Shown piece by piece: positions 25,917 to 35,065 of a stretch of 64,000 nucleotides of DNA (positions within the stretch are counted from its first letter, which is position 1; the number at the start of each line of letters is the position of its first letter). A model generated the notes under the pieces. That model searched no databases, had not been told where the DNA came from, and saw nothing but the letters and a program-made list of their open reading frames with translations. Made by a program: the position numbers and the translations under genes. The DNA is from Alphaproteobacteria bacterium. Its GTDB lineage: Bacteria > Pseudomonadota > Alphaproteobacteria > Reyranellales > Reyranellaceae. Location: contig VGCZ01000015.1 of the NCBI GenBank assembly GCA_016869975.1, positions 1-64,000 on the forward strand, read 5' to 3'.

Positions 25917-27386
25917 TCAGCGGAAGATGCGGATCATGTCGCGTACGGTGCCGACGCCGTCGATCACGTCGCGGGCCGTGGTCGTCGGACGCTGCGCCGG
26001 CTGACCAGTCGGTGCCGGCTGAGCCGTCGGCTGCGGCGCGGTCTGTACCGGCGCAGGCGGCGGGACGGCGGCGGCGCGGGCGCGCTCGCTCGCGAGCCAG
26101 TTGGCGTAGGCAGTCTCGGTCTGACCGATCAGCGCGCCGTACTGGTCGCGGTTGAGGAAGCCCGAGGGCTGGAAGCCGCGCGACGTCTGCCAGTTGGTGA
26201 TCGCGCGGCGCGTGCCGGGGCCGAACGATCCATCGACGCCGTTCGGATTGAAGCCGGCGAGCAGCAGACGGCGCTGGATGCCGACGCGGTCGTTCGCGGT
26301 CAGGCCGATCGCCAACTCCGACGCTTCGTCGGCGTTCTTCGCAGGTGCGCCGGCGTCGACCGAACGGCCCTGGCCCTGATCGGTGGACGCGGTGCGCGGC
26401 GCGTCGGGCTTGTTCTTCAGCGCCTCCAGGCGGTTCTTCGCCATGCCGGCGAACTGGCCGCGGGGGTAGCGCTTGAGATACTCCTCGTAGTCCGCCGCCG
26501 TGCCGCTCTTGTCGGCCGACTGCCAGAAGGCGAGCTCCATCTGACGCTCGTCGAAGCCGCTGGGCGCTGGCGGAATGGCGCCAGCCGTCGGGGCCGGCGC
26601 CGGTGTCGCACCGGGCTCGCCGGGCTTCATGTAGAACTCGCCGGTCAGCGAGGCGTTGGTCCACGGACGCTGCTTCTCGCGGGTGCCCTCGAAGACGTCC
26701 TTGGTGACACGGCGCATCATCAGGCCGATCTCGACGCCAGGCGTTTCGATATGGCGCAGCAGCGCTTCGGTGAACGGGCTGTGCTTGCCGTCGCCATCGA
26801 GCGCCACGTCGCCCGGATCGGTCGCGAAGGCGATGATCGAGCCGCCGGCGGTGTTGATCTCGGCCAGGCCCTTCTTCAGCGCTGCCGAGCGGGTCTTGCC
26901 CATGCTGCGCGACAGCTGCTTCTCGAACGGGTTGTCGCGGCAAGCGTCGAGCATGACGATCTTGATCTTGGTCTCGCGATCCATCTGGCGCGACACCAGG
27001 TCCATCTTCACCGCGTTGAAGTCGAGGTCGGCCTCGGTCTGGATCGCGGCGTCGACCGGGATCAGGTAGTTCTCGCCCGAGACCTGCAGGCCGTGGCCGG
27101 CATAGAAGAAGAGCGCGACATCGGCGCCGGCGAGCTTGTCGGCGAAACTGCGCACGGTCTTGCGCAGGTCCGCGTTGCTGAGGTCGAAGCCGGAAACGAC
27201 ATCGAAGCCGAGCCGCTCGAGCGCGGCGGCCACCGCCTTGGCGTCGTTGGCCGGGTTGGCCAACGGCGGGGCGTGCTTGTAGGCGGCATTGCCGATGACC
27301 AGGGCGACGCGACGCTCGGCCGAAGCCGTCGTGGCGAAAGCCACGAGGCCGACTGCGAGGGCGAACAGAGCCAATATCCGACGCAT
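25917..27386 (-). CDS. Secreted caspase-like protein with C-terminal peptidoglycan-binding domain
   Basis: The 489-residue protein has a signal peptide of 23 residues (cleavage at TASA-ER), a peptidase C14 domain with His98 in FFYAGHGLQ and Cys149 in LDACRDNP, then a segment with TPR-like YEEYLKRYPRGQFA, and a peptidoglycan-binding-like domain near residues 370-430 (GIQRRLLLAGFNPNGVDGSFG). The C-terminus is a low-complexity Pro/Ala/Gln stretch. Such metacaspase-like proteins are Arg/Lys-specific; the role in the periplasm is unknown. The ATG at 27386 follows GGAGG. Confidence 0.88.
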   Translation of the reverse strand: MRRILALFALAVGLVAFATTASAERRVALVIGNAAYKHAPPLANPANDAKAVAAALERLGFDVVSGFDLSNADLRKTVRSFADKLAGADVALFFYAGHGLQVSGENYLIPVDAAIQTEADLDFNAVKMDLVSRQMDRETKIKIVMLDACRDNPFEKQLSRSMGKTRSAALKKGLAEINTAGGSIIAFATDPGDVALDGDGKHSPFTEALLRHIETPGVEIGLMMRRVTKDVFEGTREKQRPWTNASLTGEFYMKPGEPGATPAPAPTAGAIPPAPSGFDERQMELAFWQSADKSGTAADYEEYLKRYPRGQFAGMAKNRLEALKNKPDAPRTASTDQGQGRSVDAGAPAKNADEASELAIGLTANDRVGIQRRLLLAGFNPNGVDGSFGPGTRRAITNWQTSRGFQPSGFLNRDQYGALIGQTETAYANWLASERARAAAVPPPAPVQTAPQPTAQPAPTGQPAQRPTTTARDVIDGVGTVRDMIRIFR

Positions 27387-27500
27387 AGGTGCCTCCATAG
27401 GCGAAGTACGCTTACGTGAATACCACCACTATCAGAAATGAGTGACTGCTCGTCAATGGGAAAGTGCGATCACGCCTGCGCTTTTCACGTTTCCGGTGGA

Positions 27501-28280
27501 CTACCCCAGCCAATCGAGAATCGCCTCGGCGACGGCGTCCGGCTGATCGAGATCCGCCAGGTGGCCCGCTTTGGGGATCGTCTTGATGATCGTCTTGCCC
27601 TTGATTCCGCTGGCGAATGTCTTGGCATAGGACGGTGGCTGGATGCGGTCCTGATCGCCCCAGACGATTAGAGTCGGAGCCTCGATCAGCGGCAGTCGCT
27701 TGGCCAGCTGGGTGTTGCCCAGCGGCCAGAAGGCGCGGGCAGCGGCTTCGGCGGCCCGCGTCATCTCGATCGGCCACTCGATCGAATTGGCGCCCTCTGG
27801 CGGCGCCACGAGCGATTTCCATTTCTCCGGATCGGCGCACATCAGGCCGGCGACATTGTCGTTGCGCTGCGCCCAGGGATCGGTCGGCGGATCCTTCTCG
27901 TCGAACAGACCGAACGGCGCCAGCAGCACCAGTCGCTTCACCGAGGCGGGGAAGATGGCCGCCATCTCGGCGGCGAAGCTGCCGCCGACCGAGGCGCCAC
28001 CAAGGTCGGCGCCGTCGAGCCCCGCCTTGGCGAGCAACCCGCGCACCGCGACGATCCAGTCCAGGTGGTTGTCGAGGAGGGTGTGGCCGGTGGCGCCCGG
28101 GAAGCCGGGCAGCGACGGCACGATCACGCTGCGTTTCTCGGCCAGCCGGTCGAGGAATGGTGTCCAGCGCGGCAGGCCGCCGAAGCCGGCGAGCCAGCCC
28201 AGCACCGGGCCGCTGCCCTTGCGCCATACGCGACAGGGAAAGCCGTTGACGTCGACCGTCAGCGTCTGCGGTTCACTCAC
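27501..28280 (-). CDS. Alpha/beta-hydrolase
   Basis: This 259-residue enzyme has the fold of alpha/beta hydrolases, with the nucleophile elbow GGASVGGSF and a late Asp in WGDQDRIQPP and His in AGHLADLDQP, the usual triad order. It begins at a GTG with a weak binding site and follows the LLM gene after 18 bases. It may hydrolyse the product of the flavin oxidoreductase. Substrate unknown. Confidence 0.88.
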   Translation of the reverse strand: MSEPQTLTVDVNGFPCRVWRKGSGPVLGWLAGFGGLPRWTPFLDRLAEKRSVIVPSLPGFPGATGHTLLDNHLDWIVAVRGLLAKAGLDGADLGGASVGGSFAAEMAAIFPASVKRLVLLAPFGLFDEKDPPTDPWAQRNDNVAGLMCADPEKWKSLVAPPEGANSIEWPIEMTRAAEAAARAFWPLGNTQLAKRLPLIEAPTLIVWGDQDRIQPPSYAKTFASGIKGKTIIKTIPKAGHLADLDQPDAVAEAILDWLG

Positions 28281-28298
28281 GGGAAACCCTATGGCTTG

Positions 28299-29570
28299 TT
28301 ATTCGGCGGCGATGCGCGGCTGGAAGGCGGGGATCGATGCGCGCTCCGCGCGTTTCATCGGCTTGGGCCACCACTTGTCCTCCCAGTCGGAGAACAGGTC
28401 CTTCACCTTCGGCATCACCTTCTCGGCGAACAGTCTGGTGTTGTACTGCGTCGTGGCCTTGCTCATGTTGCCGTACTGCAGCAGCAGCATCAGATGGCCG
28501 ACATTGAGGCTGGTGGCGACGTGGCGGATCTGCTCGACGACCTCGTCGGGCGAGCCGATGATGACATAGCCGCCGTCGACGATGTCCTTCATGTTGGTCG
28601 CCTTCATGCTGAGCTTGGACTGATAGCTCGCCGTGTTGGCGGCGCGCGCCACCATGCTCTGGATGCCGGCGCGTTGCGTTGCCTCGGTCGTGTAGCCCGG
28701 CGGCGTGGCGAAGCGCGCGTCGACGTGCAGGCAGCGGCCGTAGAAGTACTCGGCCGGCTCGGTATAGAGCTCCAGCGCCTGCTCGCGGCTCTCGGCGACA
28801 CCGACGAACTGCAGGAAGCCGGCGCGGTAGGGGTTCCGGTCCTTGCCGAGCTTCTCCATCTCCTTCCAGAAGCCCTGCATGGTCGTGAGCCCGGCCTTGT
28901 AGCCGTAGTAGGACAGGTAGCAGTAGACGTAGTCCATCTCGGCGCACCAGCGCCACGTCTCTATCGAGCCGCCACCGGGAATCCAGATCGGCGGATGCGG
29001 ATCGTTCTGGATCGGTCGCGGCCATATGTTGACGTAGCGCTGCTGGTTGAAGCGGCCGTTGAACGCGAACGTCTCCTTCTCGGTCCACGCCTTCTTCACC
29101 AGGTCGTGCGCCTCGTAGTAGCGCTCGCGCAGCATCGAGGGGTTCTGGCCGTAGGCGTAGCAGGTGTCCATCGGCGAGCCGACCGGGAAGCCGGCGATCA
29201 GTCGTCCACCCGAGATGCAGTCGATCATCGCGAACTCTTCGGCGACGCGCGTCGGCGGGTTGTAGAGCGCCAGGCTGTTGCCCATGACGCACAGCGCCGT
29301 GTCGGTCGTGCGCCGGGCCAGCGAGGAGGCGATGAGATTGGGCGACGGCATCAGCCCGTAGCCGTTGGAGTGGTGCTCGTTGACGCAGACGGCGTCGTAG
29401 CCGCACTCGGCGGCGAACTCGAGCTCGTCCATGAAGTCGTTGTACATGTGGTGCGCGCGCTTCGGATCGAAGAGCGAGGAATGGATGTCGACCCAGACGC
29501 TGGGATGCTTCTGGTTGAAGTCGTCCGGCAGCTCCGTGTAGGGCATCAGGTGGAACCACATGAGCTTCAT
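28299..29570 (-). CDS. LLM-class flavin-dependent oxidoreductase
   Basis: This 423-residue member of the luciferase-like monooxygenase family has VCVNEHHSNGYG near the N-terminus and a TIM-barrel pattern with SGGRLIAGFPVG. It is likely a flavin-dependent monooxygenase needing reduced FMN from a partner reductase. It is the first gene of an operon with the alpha/beta hydrolase; GAGGG precedes the ATG. The family 1 palindrome lies upstream. Relatives are involved in breaking down sulfonates, alkanes or terpenes; the substrate here is not evident. Confidence 0.88.
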   Translation of the reverse strand: MKLMWFHLMPYTELPDDFNQKHPSVWVDIHSSLFDPKRAHHMYNDFMDELEFAAECGYDAVCVNEHHSNGYGLMPSPNLIASSLARRTTDTALCVMGNSLALYNPPTRVAEEFAMIDCISGGRLIAGFPVGSPMDTCYAYGQNPSMLRERYYEAHDLVKKAWTEKETFAFNGRFNQQRYVNIWPRPIQNDPHPPIWIPGGGSIETWRWCAEMDYVYCYLSYYGYKAGLTTMQGFWKEMEKLGKDRNPYRAGFLQFVGVAESREQALELYTEPAEYFYGRCLHVDARFATPPGYTTEATQRAGIQSMVARAANTASYQSKLSMKATNMKDIVDGGYVIIGSPDEVVEQIRHVATSLNVGHLMLLLQYGNMSKATTQYNTRLFAEKVMPKVKDLFSDWEDKWWPKPMKRAERASIPAFQPRIAAE

Positions 29571-29692
29571 GGCGGTGTCCCTCAGTCCATATGAACGGGC
29601 GTTTAGTCTGACGCGATAAGACTTGGCCCGCGGTCACCGTGTCAATCGGCAAGGACCGCAGTGCGACGCTTCGTTGGAGCGTCAATCGTCTC

Positions 29693-29756
29693 TGTCATCC
29701 CGAGCGCAGCGAGGGATCTAGGCGGTTCGGGATCCCTCGCTGCGCTCTGGATGACA
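29693..29756. repeat. Palindromic repeat, family 1
   Basis: TGTCATCCCGAGCGCAGCGA begins the left arm and TGCGCTCTGGATGACA ends the right arm; GGATC marks the centre. It lies between the LLM gene and the ThDP enzyme gene on the minus strand. Confidence 0.88.
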
Positions 29757-29767
29757 GGAGACGCCAA

Positions 29768-31393
29768 TCACTTCCGGGCGCGGCCCAGCGCGACGTGCTT
29801 CCAGGGGTCCGGCATCTGACCCACCGGCACCTCGATCAGCACCGGCGCCTTGCGCGTGAAGGCTTTCTCGATCGTGGTCTTCAGCTCGGCCGGCGAGTGC
29901 GCGCGCATGCCCTCGACACCGAAGCTCTCCGCCATCTTCACGAAGTTCGGGTTCTTCAAGTCGGTGGCGATGGTGCGGTTGCTGAACTGGTCCTGCTGGA
30001 TGCGCTTGACGTTGCCGAAGGCGCCGTCGGCGAACACCACGGCGACCAGCGGGATGTTGTGCTGCGCGGCGGTGGCCATCTCGTTGGCGGTGAACAGGAA
30101 GCCGCCATCGCCGTTGATCGACAGCACCGGCGTGTCGGGCATGGCGATCTTCACGCCCAGGCCCGTGGCGTAGCCCCAGCCCAGGGTGCCCTGGTAGCCC
30201 GTCGTGATGAAGGTGCGCGGGCGATAGGTCTTGTAGGCGAGGCGCGCGACATAGCCGACCTGCGTGAGCTCGTCGACGAAGATGCCGTCCTCCGGCAGCG
30301 CGGCGCGGATCGCCTCCAGATAGTCGAGCTGTGGCCGCAGGCCGTCGATGCTCGCCATCACTTTCGCTTTCACCTCCCGCACCTCCTCGCCGCGGTCGGC
30401 GCGCTTGGCGTTGTGCTTGCCCAGTTGCTCGGCCAGCGCCTTCAGCACCAGCGCCGAGTCGCCGACGATGCCGATGTCGGGCGCGCGCTGGCGCACGATC
30501 TCCTCGGGATCGGTATCGACGCGGATGATCTTCAGGTCGGAGTCGACGCCCCATTGCGCGAGCTGGGTCATCAGCCGCGTGCCGACCGCGAGCACGACAT
30601 CGGCGTTGGCCCAGAATTTGTGGCCGGCGAGGCTGTTGATCGACAGCGGATGGCGGCAGTCGATCGCGCCGTGGCCCATGCGGGCGGCCATGACCGGCGC
30701 CTGCAGCGCTTCGGCGACCGCGCGCAACGCCTCGCCCGCGTGCAGGGCGCCGCCACCGACGCAGATCAGTGGCCGCTTGGCGTTGCCCAGCAGCTTGGCC
30801 GCCGCTTCGACCGCATCCTCGTCGACGGGCACGATGTCGGGCGAGGCGCCGTCCGGCGGCATCGCCACCGTCGCCTTGCGCGCCCAGGTGTCCATCGAGC
30901 ATTCGAGACCGACCGGACGCGGGCGACCCGATCGCATGATTCGAAAGGCGTCGTTGACCAGGCCGGGCGCCTCGGCGGCGCCCTTGATGCGCGCCGACCA
31001 TTTGGTCAGGCCGCGCATGATCGAGAGCTGGTCGGGCAGCTCATGGAGCTGGCCGAGATTGCGGCCCACCAGACCCAGCGGGATCTGGCCCGACAAGGCC
31101 ATGACAGGCGCGTTGCAGGCATAGGCCGTCGACAGCGCCGCCGTGGTGTTGAGAAAGCCCGGGCCGGGCACCACGGCGTAGACCTGCGGCTTGCCGGTTG
31201 CCATCGCCGCGCCGAGCGCCATGTAAGCGCAGCCCTGCTCGTGGCGCGCGTGGATCGGGCGGATCGCGTTGGTGTTGTCGTACAGTGCGTCGAAGAACGG
31301 ATCGTTCTGCACGCCGGGCAGGCAATAGATCGTGTCGATGCCGTTGCGTCGCAACGTGCCGACGACGGCCTGCGCGGTGGTCATGCGTTCCAT
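29768..31393 (-). CDS. Thiamine-diphosphate-dependent enzyme (acetolactate synthase-like)
   Basis: This 541-residue enzyme has the N-terminal Pyr domain with the catalytic Glu region ARHEQGCAYMALG, a central domain, and the PP domain with the ThDP/Mg motif NGDGGFLFTANE. Homologues include acetolactate synthase, benzoylformate decarboxylase and oxalyl-CoA-type enzymes. No ilvN or ilvC gene is adjacent, so a role as catabolic decarboxylase or carboligase is as likely as branched-chain amino-acid synthesis. ATG 31393 follows GGAGGG. Confidence 0.88.
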   Translation of the reverse strand: MERMTTAQAVVGTLRRNGIDTIYCLPGVQNDPFFDALYDNTNAIRPIHARHEQGCAYMALGAAMATGKPQVYAVVPGPGFLNTTAALSTAYACNAPVMALSGQIPLGLVGRNLGQLHELPDQLSIMRGLTKWSARIKGAAEAPGLVNDAFRIMRSGRPRPVGLECSMDTWARKATVAMPPDGASPDIVPVDEDAVEAAAKLLGNAKRPLICVGGGALHAGEALRAVAEALQAPVMAARMGHGAIDCRHPLSINSLAGHKFWANADVVLAVGTRLMTQLAQWGVDSDLKIIRVDTDPEEIVRQRAPDIGIVGDSALVLKALAEQLGKHNAKRADRGEEVREVKAKVMASIDGLRPQLDYLEAIRAALPEDGIFVDELTQVGYVARLAYKTYRPRTFITTGYQGTLGWGYATGLGVKIAMPDTPVLSINGDGGFLFTANEMATAAQHNIPLVAVVFADGAFGNVKRIQQDQFSNRTIATDLKNPNFVKMAESFGVEGMRAHSPAELKTTIEKAFTRKAPVLIEVPVGQMPDPWKHVALGRARK

Positions 31394-31461
31394 TCTTCCC
31401 TCCGTCGTCCCAAGCGATGCGCCACAGGCGCAGATAAGGGACCTTGCTCCAGCAGTTTTCC

Positions 31462-31528
31462 GTCGTCCCGAACGTAGCGAAGGGGATCTTTCGGCAGCAT
31501 GAAGATCCTTCGCCGCGCTCAGGATGAC
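31462..31528. repeat. Palindromic repeat, family 1, overlapping a stop codon
   Basis: GTCGTCCCGAACGTAGCGAA and the matching CGCCGCGCTCAGGATGAC form the arms. The TGA stop of the TPR gene lies in the right arm at 31519-31521. Confidence 0.85.
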
Positions 31529-32880
31529 AGTTGGGAATAGCGCTTCGCCGCTTCGGCGTAGCCGATGCGTCTCTCCGGCGGCAGTTCGGGGTAGCGCGTG
31601 CGCAGATGCGCCAGCATCAGGCGCACGTCGCTCGCGCGGTCGGCCCGCACCGCCGAGTCGATGAACATCTGCTTCAACACATCCTGCTGCGCGTGGCTGC
31701 CGCCCAGGCGGTACATCTCCGACAGCACCGGGCGCATCGCGTCGAGCGCGGCGCGGTGCTCGCCCTTGCGATGGGCGATCACCGCTTCGCAGATCGGCAC
31801 CGCGACGCGGCCGACGATCGGCGCCGCCGTGCCTCCGCCGCGACCGAACTCGCGCATCTCGCGAAGCATCATATCGGCGGCGCCAAAGCGCCCGGTGGCG
31901 CTCAGTGCCATCATCCAGTGCGGCAGGGTGAAGGCCGACAGGCAGTCGCCGATGCGCTGCTCGGCCTTGTCGGCGATCTCGACCCAGCGATTGCCGACCT
32001 TCACGCCGTGGCGTTCGAGTCGAAACAGCATCGAGGCGGCGTTCTGCACGTCGATGTAGACGTCGGGTTGTGCTTTGGTCAGCGGCGAGTCGAAATTGCG
32101 GAAGCCGCGGTCGTAGAGTTCCAGCACCTTGTCGGTCTCGCGCCGCTCCAGATGGAACATCGCGCGGTGCCACCAGAGGTGATGCTTGAGGTTGTTGCCG
32201 CCTTCCCAGTGCTTTTCCAGCCCGTCGAGCCAGGCGATGCCGTCCGCGTGGCGGCCCTGCATCTCCATGACATGCGCCACGGCGTGCGTGCCCCACAGAT
32301 CGCCGGGATCGATGTCGATGGCAGCGCGGCCAGCCGGCTCGGCCTCGTCGTAATTGCTGGTCTCCTCGTGCGCGAAGCACAGGCAGGACAGCAAGGTGGC
32401 GTAGCCCGGCAGCTCACGCCCCCAGTGCTCGGCGATGCGCGCGACCGAGTCGCGCATGGTGCGCGCGCGGCCGAGCCAGAAATAGTTGAAGTGCGACAAC
32501 CTGAGCGCCAGCACGTCGGTGGGGCTCTCGGCCAAGATCATCTCCCAGGTCGCCAGCGCACCATCGAGGTCGCCGGCGACCCACTGGTCGAGCGCGTCGA
32601 TGTGCTGGATCTCGCGCCGGCTCGCGCGCTTGGCGCCGGCACGCGCCGCCTGAGCTGCCTCGCGCGCCGTCGGTACATTCGCTTGCTTGTACGACAGCAT
32701 GGCGAAGTAGCCCTTCAGGCACTGCGCCAGCGCGAAGTGCGGATCGGCGGCGAGCGCGGCGGCGAGATGCTGGGGCGTGTCCAGGCGGTACTTGATGTAG
32801 CCCAGCGCGGCGCGGTTGAAGGCGTCGGCGGCTTCGGCCGACGCGCAGGTCAGCGTCAGGCCGTGCAGGTCTTGTGGCAT
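31519..32880 (-). CDS. Tetratricopeptide-repeat protein, TTC38-like
   Basis: This 453-residue, all-helical protein contains repeated helix pairs such as LAAALAADPHFALAQCLKG and the family stretch HAVAHVMEMQGRHADGIAWL, which matches the TTC38 group of tetratricopeptide proteins. Members are conserved from bacteria to humans, but no role is established. There is no signal peptide. I chose the ATG at 32880 because the family N-terminus begins there; the binding site is weak. Its last residues are encoded by a palindromic repeat. Confidence 0.85.
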   Translation of the reverse strand: MPQDLHGLTLTCASAEAADAFNRAALGYIKYRLDTPQHLAAALAADPHFALAQCLKGYFAMLSYKQANVPTAREAAQAARAGAKRASRREIQHIDALDQWVAGDLDGALATWEMILAESPTDVLALRLSHFNYFWLGRARTMRDSVARIAEHWGRELPGYATLLSCLCFAHEETSNYDEAEPAGRAAIDIDPGDLWGTHAVAHVMEMQGRHADGIAWLDGLEKHWEGGNNLKHHLWWHRAMFHLERRETDKVLELYDRGFRNFDSPLTKAQPDVYIDVQNAASMLFRLERHGVKVGNRWVEIADKAEQRIGDCLSAFTLPHWMMALSATGRFGAADMMLREMREFGRGGGTAAPIVGRVAVPICEAVIAHRKGEHRAALDAMRPVLSEMYRLGGSHAQQDVLKQMFIDSAVRADRASDVRLMLAHLRTRYPELPPERRIGYAEAAKRYSQLSS

Positions 32881-33035
32881 GGTGGTGTCGTTCAATGTCC
32901 CTTTGTCGCGACCCTCCCGCGCGCGCCGCATGAAGTCAAACGGATGATTGTGCTAGGCTCGCGGCTACCACGAATCACGGGGCCGCTCGCGCTCGCGCTC
33001 ATGCCCCGGCCGCGTCGCCTGACAGGAAGCGCCCG

Positions 33036-34409
33036 ATGCCGATCCGATTGATGCACGATGTCCTGACGCTCGCTGGACGCATGCCGCGCGCCGACGACGA
33101 TGTGCGTTTCAGCGGTGGCGATCCGGTGTTCCCGACGCCTTTCGCGATCGGCTCCGCCGGTGCCGCCGCCCTGGGCGCGATTGGCGTGGCGGCGAGCGAC
33201 TTGTGGCGGCTGCGCACCGGGCGCGGCCAGACGGTGGCGGTCGATTTGCGCGCGGCGGCCGCGTCGCTTCGCTCCAACACCTACGTCCTGCGCGACGGCC
33301 AGAAGCCGGTGAGCTGGGATCCGTTGGCGGGTCACTACGCCACGTCGGATGGCCGGCACATGTTCCTGCACACGAACCATCCGCACCACCGTGCTGGCGC
33401 GTTGCGGGTCGCCGGCGCTCAGAGCGAGGATCGCGCCGGTCTCGCCGCCGCCGTGGCAGAGTGGAAGGGCCAGGACATCGAGGATGCGATCGCCGCGGCG
33501 GGCATGGTCGGCGGGCTGACGCGCACGCAGGCCGAATGGGCGGCGCACCCGCATGGCCAGGCGGTTTCCAGGCTGCCGCTGTTTGAGATCGTGAAGATCG
33601 GCGAGGCGCCGCCGGAGACCCTGCCCGCAGGTGACCGGCCGCTCGCCGGCATCCGCGTGCTCGACCTGACGCGCGTGCTGGCTGGGCCGACCTGCGGACG
33701 CATGCTGGCGGAGAACGGCGCCGACGTGCTGCACATCGCCGCCGAGCATCTGCCGTACCAGACCGACCTGCTGATGGACACCGGCCACGGCAAGCGCGGC
33801 GCCTATCTCGACCTGCGCGAGGCCGCGAATGTCGAGAGGCTCAAGGCGCTGGTGAAGGGCGCGCATGTCTTCAGCCAGGGCTATCGCCCCGGCACCTTGG
33901 CCGCGCGCGGCTTTTCATCCGAGGCGCTGGCCGCGATGCGGCCGGGGATCGTGTGCCTCAGCCTCTGCGCCTATTCGCACGCCGGGCCATGGGCCGACCG
34001 GCGCGGCTTCGACTCTATCGTGCAGAATGTCACGGGCATGGCGGTCGCCGGCAGTTCGCTCGACAAGCCACGCAACATGCCGGTGCAGGCCAATGACTAC
34101 ATCGCCGGCTATATCGGCGCGCTCGGCGTGATGCTGGCGCTGCACAAGCGCGCGACCGAAGGCGGCTCGTGGCTGGTGCGCCTGTCGCTGGTGCAGGTCG
34201 CGCACTGGATCGGCGGGTTGGGCACTGTCGATGCGTCGAGCGCCAAGGCCGAGCTCGCCGAAGAAGAAATCGCGGCGATCACCATGGAGACCATTGGTCC
34301 ATTCGGCCGCCTGCGCCACCTGCGGCCAGTGGTCCAGCTTTCCGAGACGCCAGGCTTCTACGCTCGCCCCGCCGAGCCGCTGGGCAGCTCGAAGCCGGAG
34401 TGGCTTTGA
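33036..34409 (+). CDS. CaiB/BaiF family CoA-transferase, two-part arrangement
   Basis: This 457-residue protein belongs to the type III CoA-transferase family. Unusually, the typical N-terminal motif LAGIRVLDLTRVLAGPTCGR appears at residue about 205 and not at the start. The first 200 residues instead resemble a C-terminal part (RLRTGRGQTVAVDLRAAA, a small domain). The order is therefore permuted or two halves fused. The catalytic Asp is probably in the segment LMDTGHGKRGAYLDL. Start at 33036 follows AGGAAG. The 3' end overlaps the convergent isomerase gene by 52 bases. Confidence 0.85.
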   Translation: MPIRLMHDVLTLAGRMPRADDDVRFSGGDPVFPTPFAIGSAGAAALGAIGVAASDLWRLRTGRGQTVAVDLRAAAASLRSNTYVLRDGQKPVSWDPLAGHYATSDGRHMFLHTNHPHHRAGALRVAGAQSEDRAGLAAAVAEWKGQDIEDAIAAAGMVGGLTRTQAEWAAHPHGQAVSRLPLFEIVKIGEAPPETLPAGDRPLAGIRVLDLTRVLAGPTCGRMLAENGADVLHIAAEHLPYQTDLLMDTGHGKRGAYLDLREAANVERLKALVKGAHVFSQGYRPGTLAARGFSSEALAAMRPGIVCLSLCAYSHAGPWADRRGFDSIVQNVTGMAVAGSSLDKPRNMPVQANDYIAGYIGALGVMLALHKRATEGGSWLVRLSLVQVAHWIGGLGTVDASSAKAELAEEEIAAITMETIGPFGRLRHLRPVVQLSETPGFYARPAEPLGSSKPEWL

Positions 34410-35065
34410 GCTGGGACCGCTCCTTGTTCCCTCCCCGCAGATGAGAAGAGGGAGGAAGAGTGGCGCCACTGGTCAATGGCGCGGTCGAGGAAGTCGAGGC
34501 GGTCCTGGCCCCAGAAGCGCTCACCTTCGAAGATGAAGGTGGGCGTGCCGAAGACCCCGGCGGCGATGGCCTGGCGCTCGTGTGACTTCCAGTCGGCGAA
34601 GACCTCGGCGCTGTCGGCGACGGCGAGCAGCGCTTGGCCGTCGAGGCCATGGCGGTTCGCCAGCTCGATACGCACGGCGGGGTCGAGGATGTCGCGTTCG
34701 TCGGCCCAGATCGCCGCCAGTACGCTTTGCGAGAAGTCGAGCAGCGTCTCGACGCTGGCACCCGCGCGCATACCGGCGATCACCATACGTGCCGCCGGGC
34801 GCGGGTCGGTGGGGTAGTGCTTGGGCCGCAGGTTCAGCTTCAGCCCGAGGTAGTGCCGCCAGCGATCGAGCTCGGTCTCGTGATAGTCCTGCCGCGGCTG
34901 CGGACGCGAGCGCAGCGGGATGCCGCCATTCTCCTGCACCACGACGATGGGATGCAGCACGATGCGCGCGCCGTGACGCGCGACGATGGCGCGGAACTTG
35001 GTCAGCCCGAGATGCGCCCAGGGCGAGGACAGCGAGAAGAAAAGCTCCACGACCGGCTGGGTCAT
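34358..35065 (-). CDS. DsbA-family protein (2-hydroxychromene-2-carboxylate isomerase-like)
   Basis: This 235-residue protein has a thioredoxin-like fold with an internal helical domain; the opening VELFFSLSSPWAHLGL has Ser in place of the CxxC of disulfide isomerases, as in kappa-class GST and NahD-type isomerases. FGTPTFIFEGERFWGQDRL near the end carries the cis-Pro. The last 35 residues read through a degenerate palindrome and into the 3' end of the CoA-transferase, so the natural end may have been lengthened. Its start overlaps the second isomerase by four bases. Confidence 0.85.
   Translation of the reverse strand: MTQPVVELFFSLSSPWAHLGLTKFRAIVARHGARIVLHPIVVVQENGGIPLRSRPQPRQDYHETELDRWRHYLGLKLNLRPKHYPTDPRPAARMVIAGMRAGASVETLLDFSQSVLAAIWADERDILDPAVRIELANRHGLDGQALLAVADSAEVFADWKSHERQAIAAGVFGTPTFIFEGERFWGQDRLDFLDRAIDQWRHSSSLFSSAGREQGAVPAQSHSGFELPSGSAGRA
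34423..34458. repeat. Degenerate family 2 palindrome inside the 3' end of a coding region
   Basis: CTTGTTCCCTCCCCGC faces AGAAGAGGGAGGAAGAG. It falls within the C-terminal reading frame of the isomerase-like gene and just behind the CoA-transferase stop. Confidence 0.45.

Noticed and set aside
29768-32380. An 870-codon frame joining the ThDP enzyme with upstream sequence
   Set aside because: The true enzyme starts at 31393 with GGAGGG; upstream codons overlap the palindrome and the TPR gene in the wrong frame.
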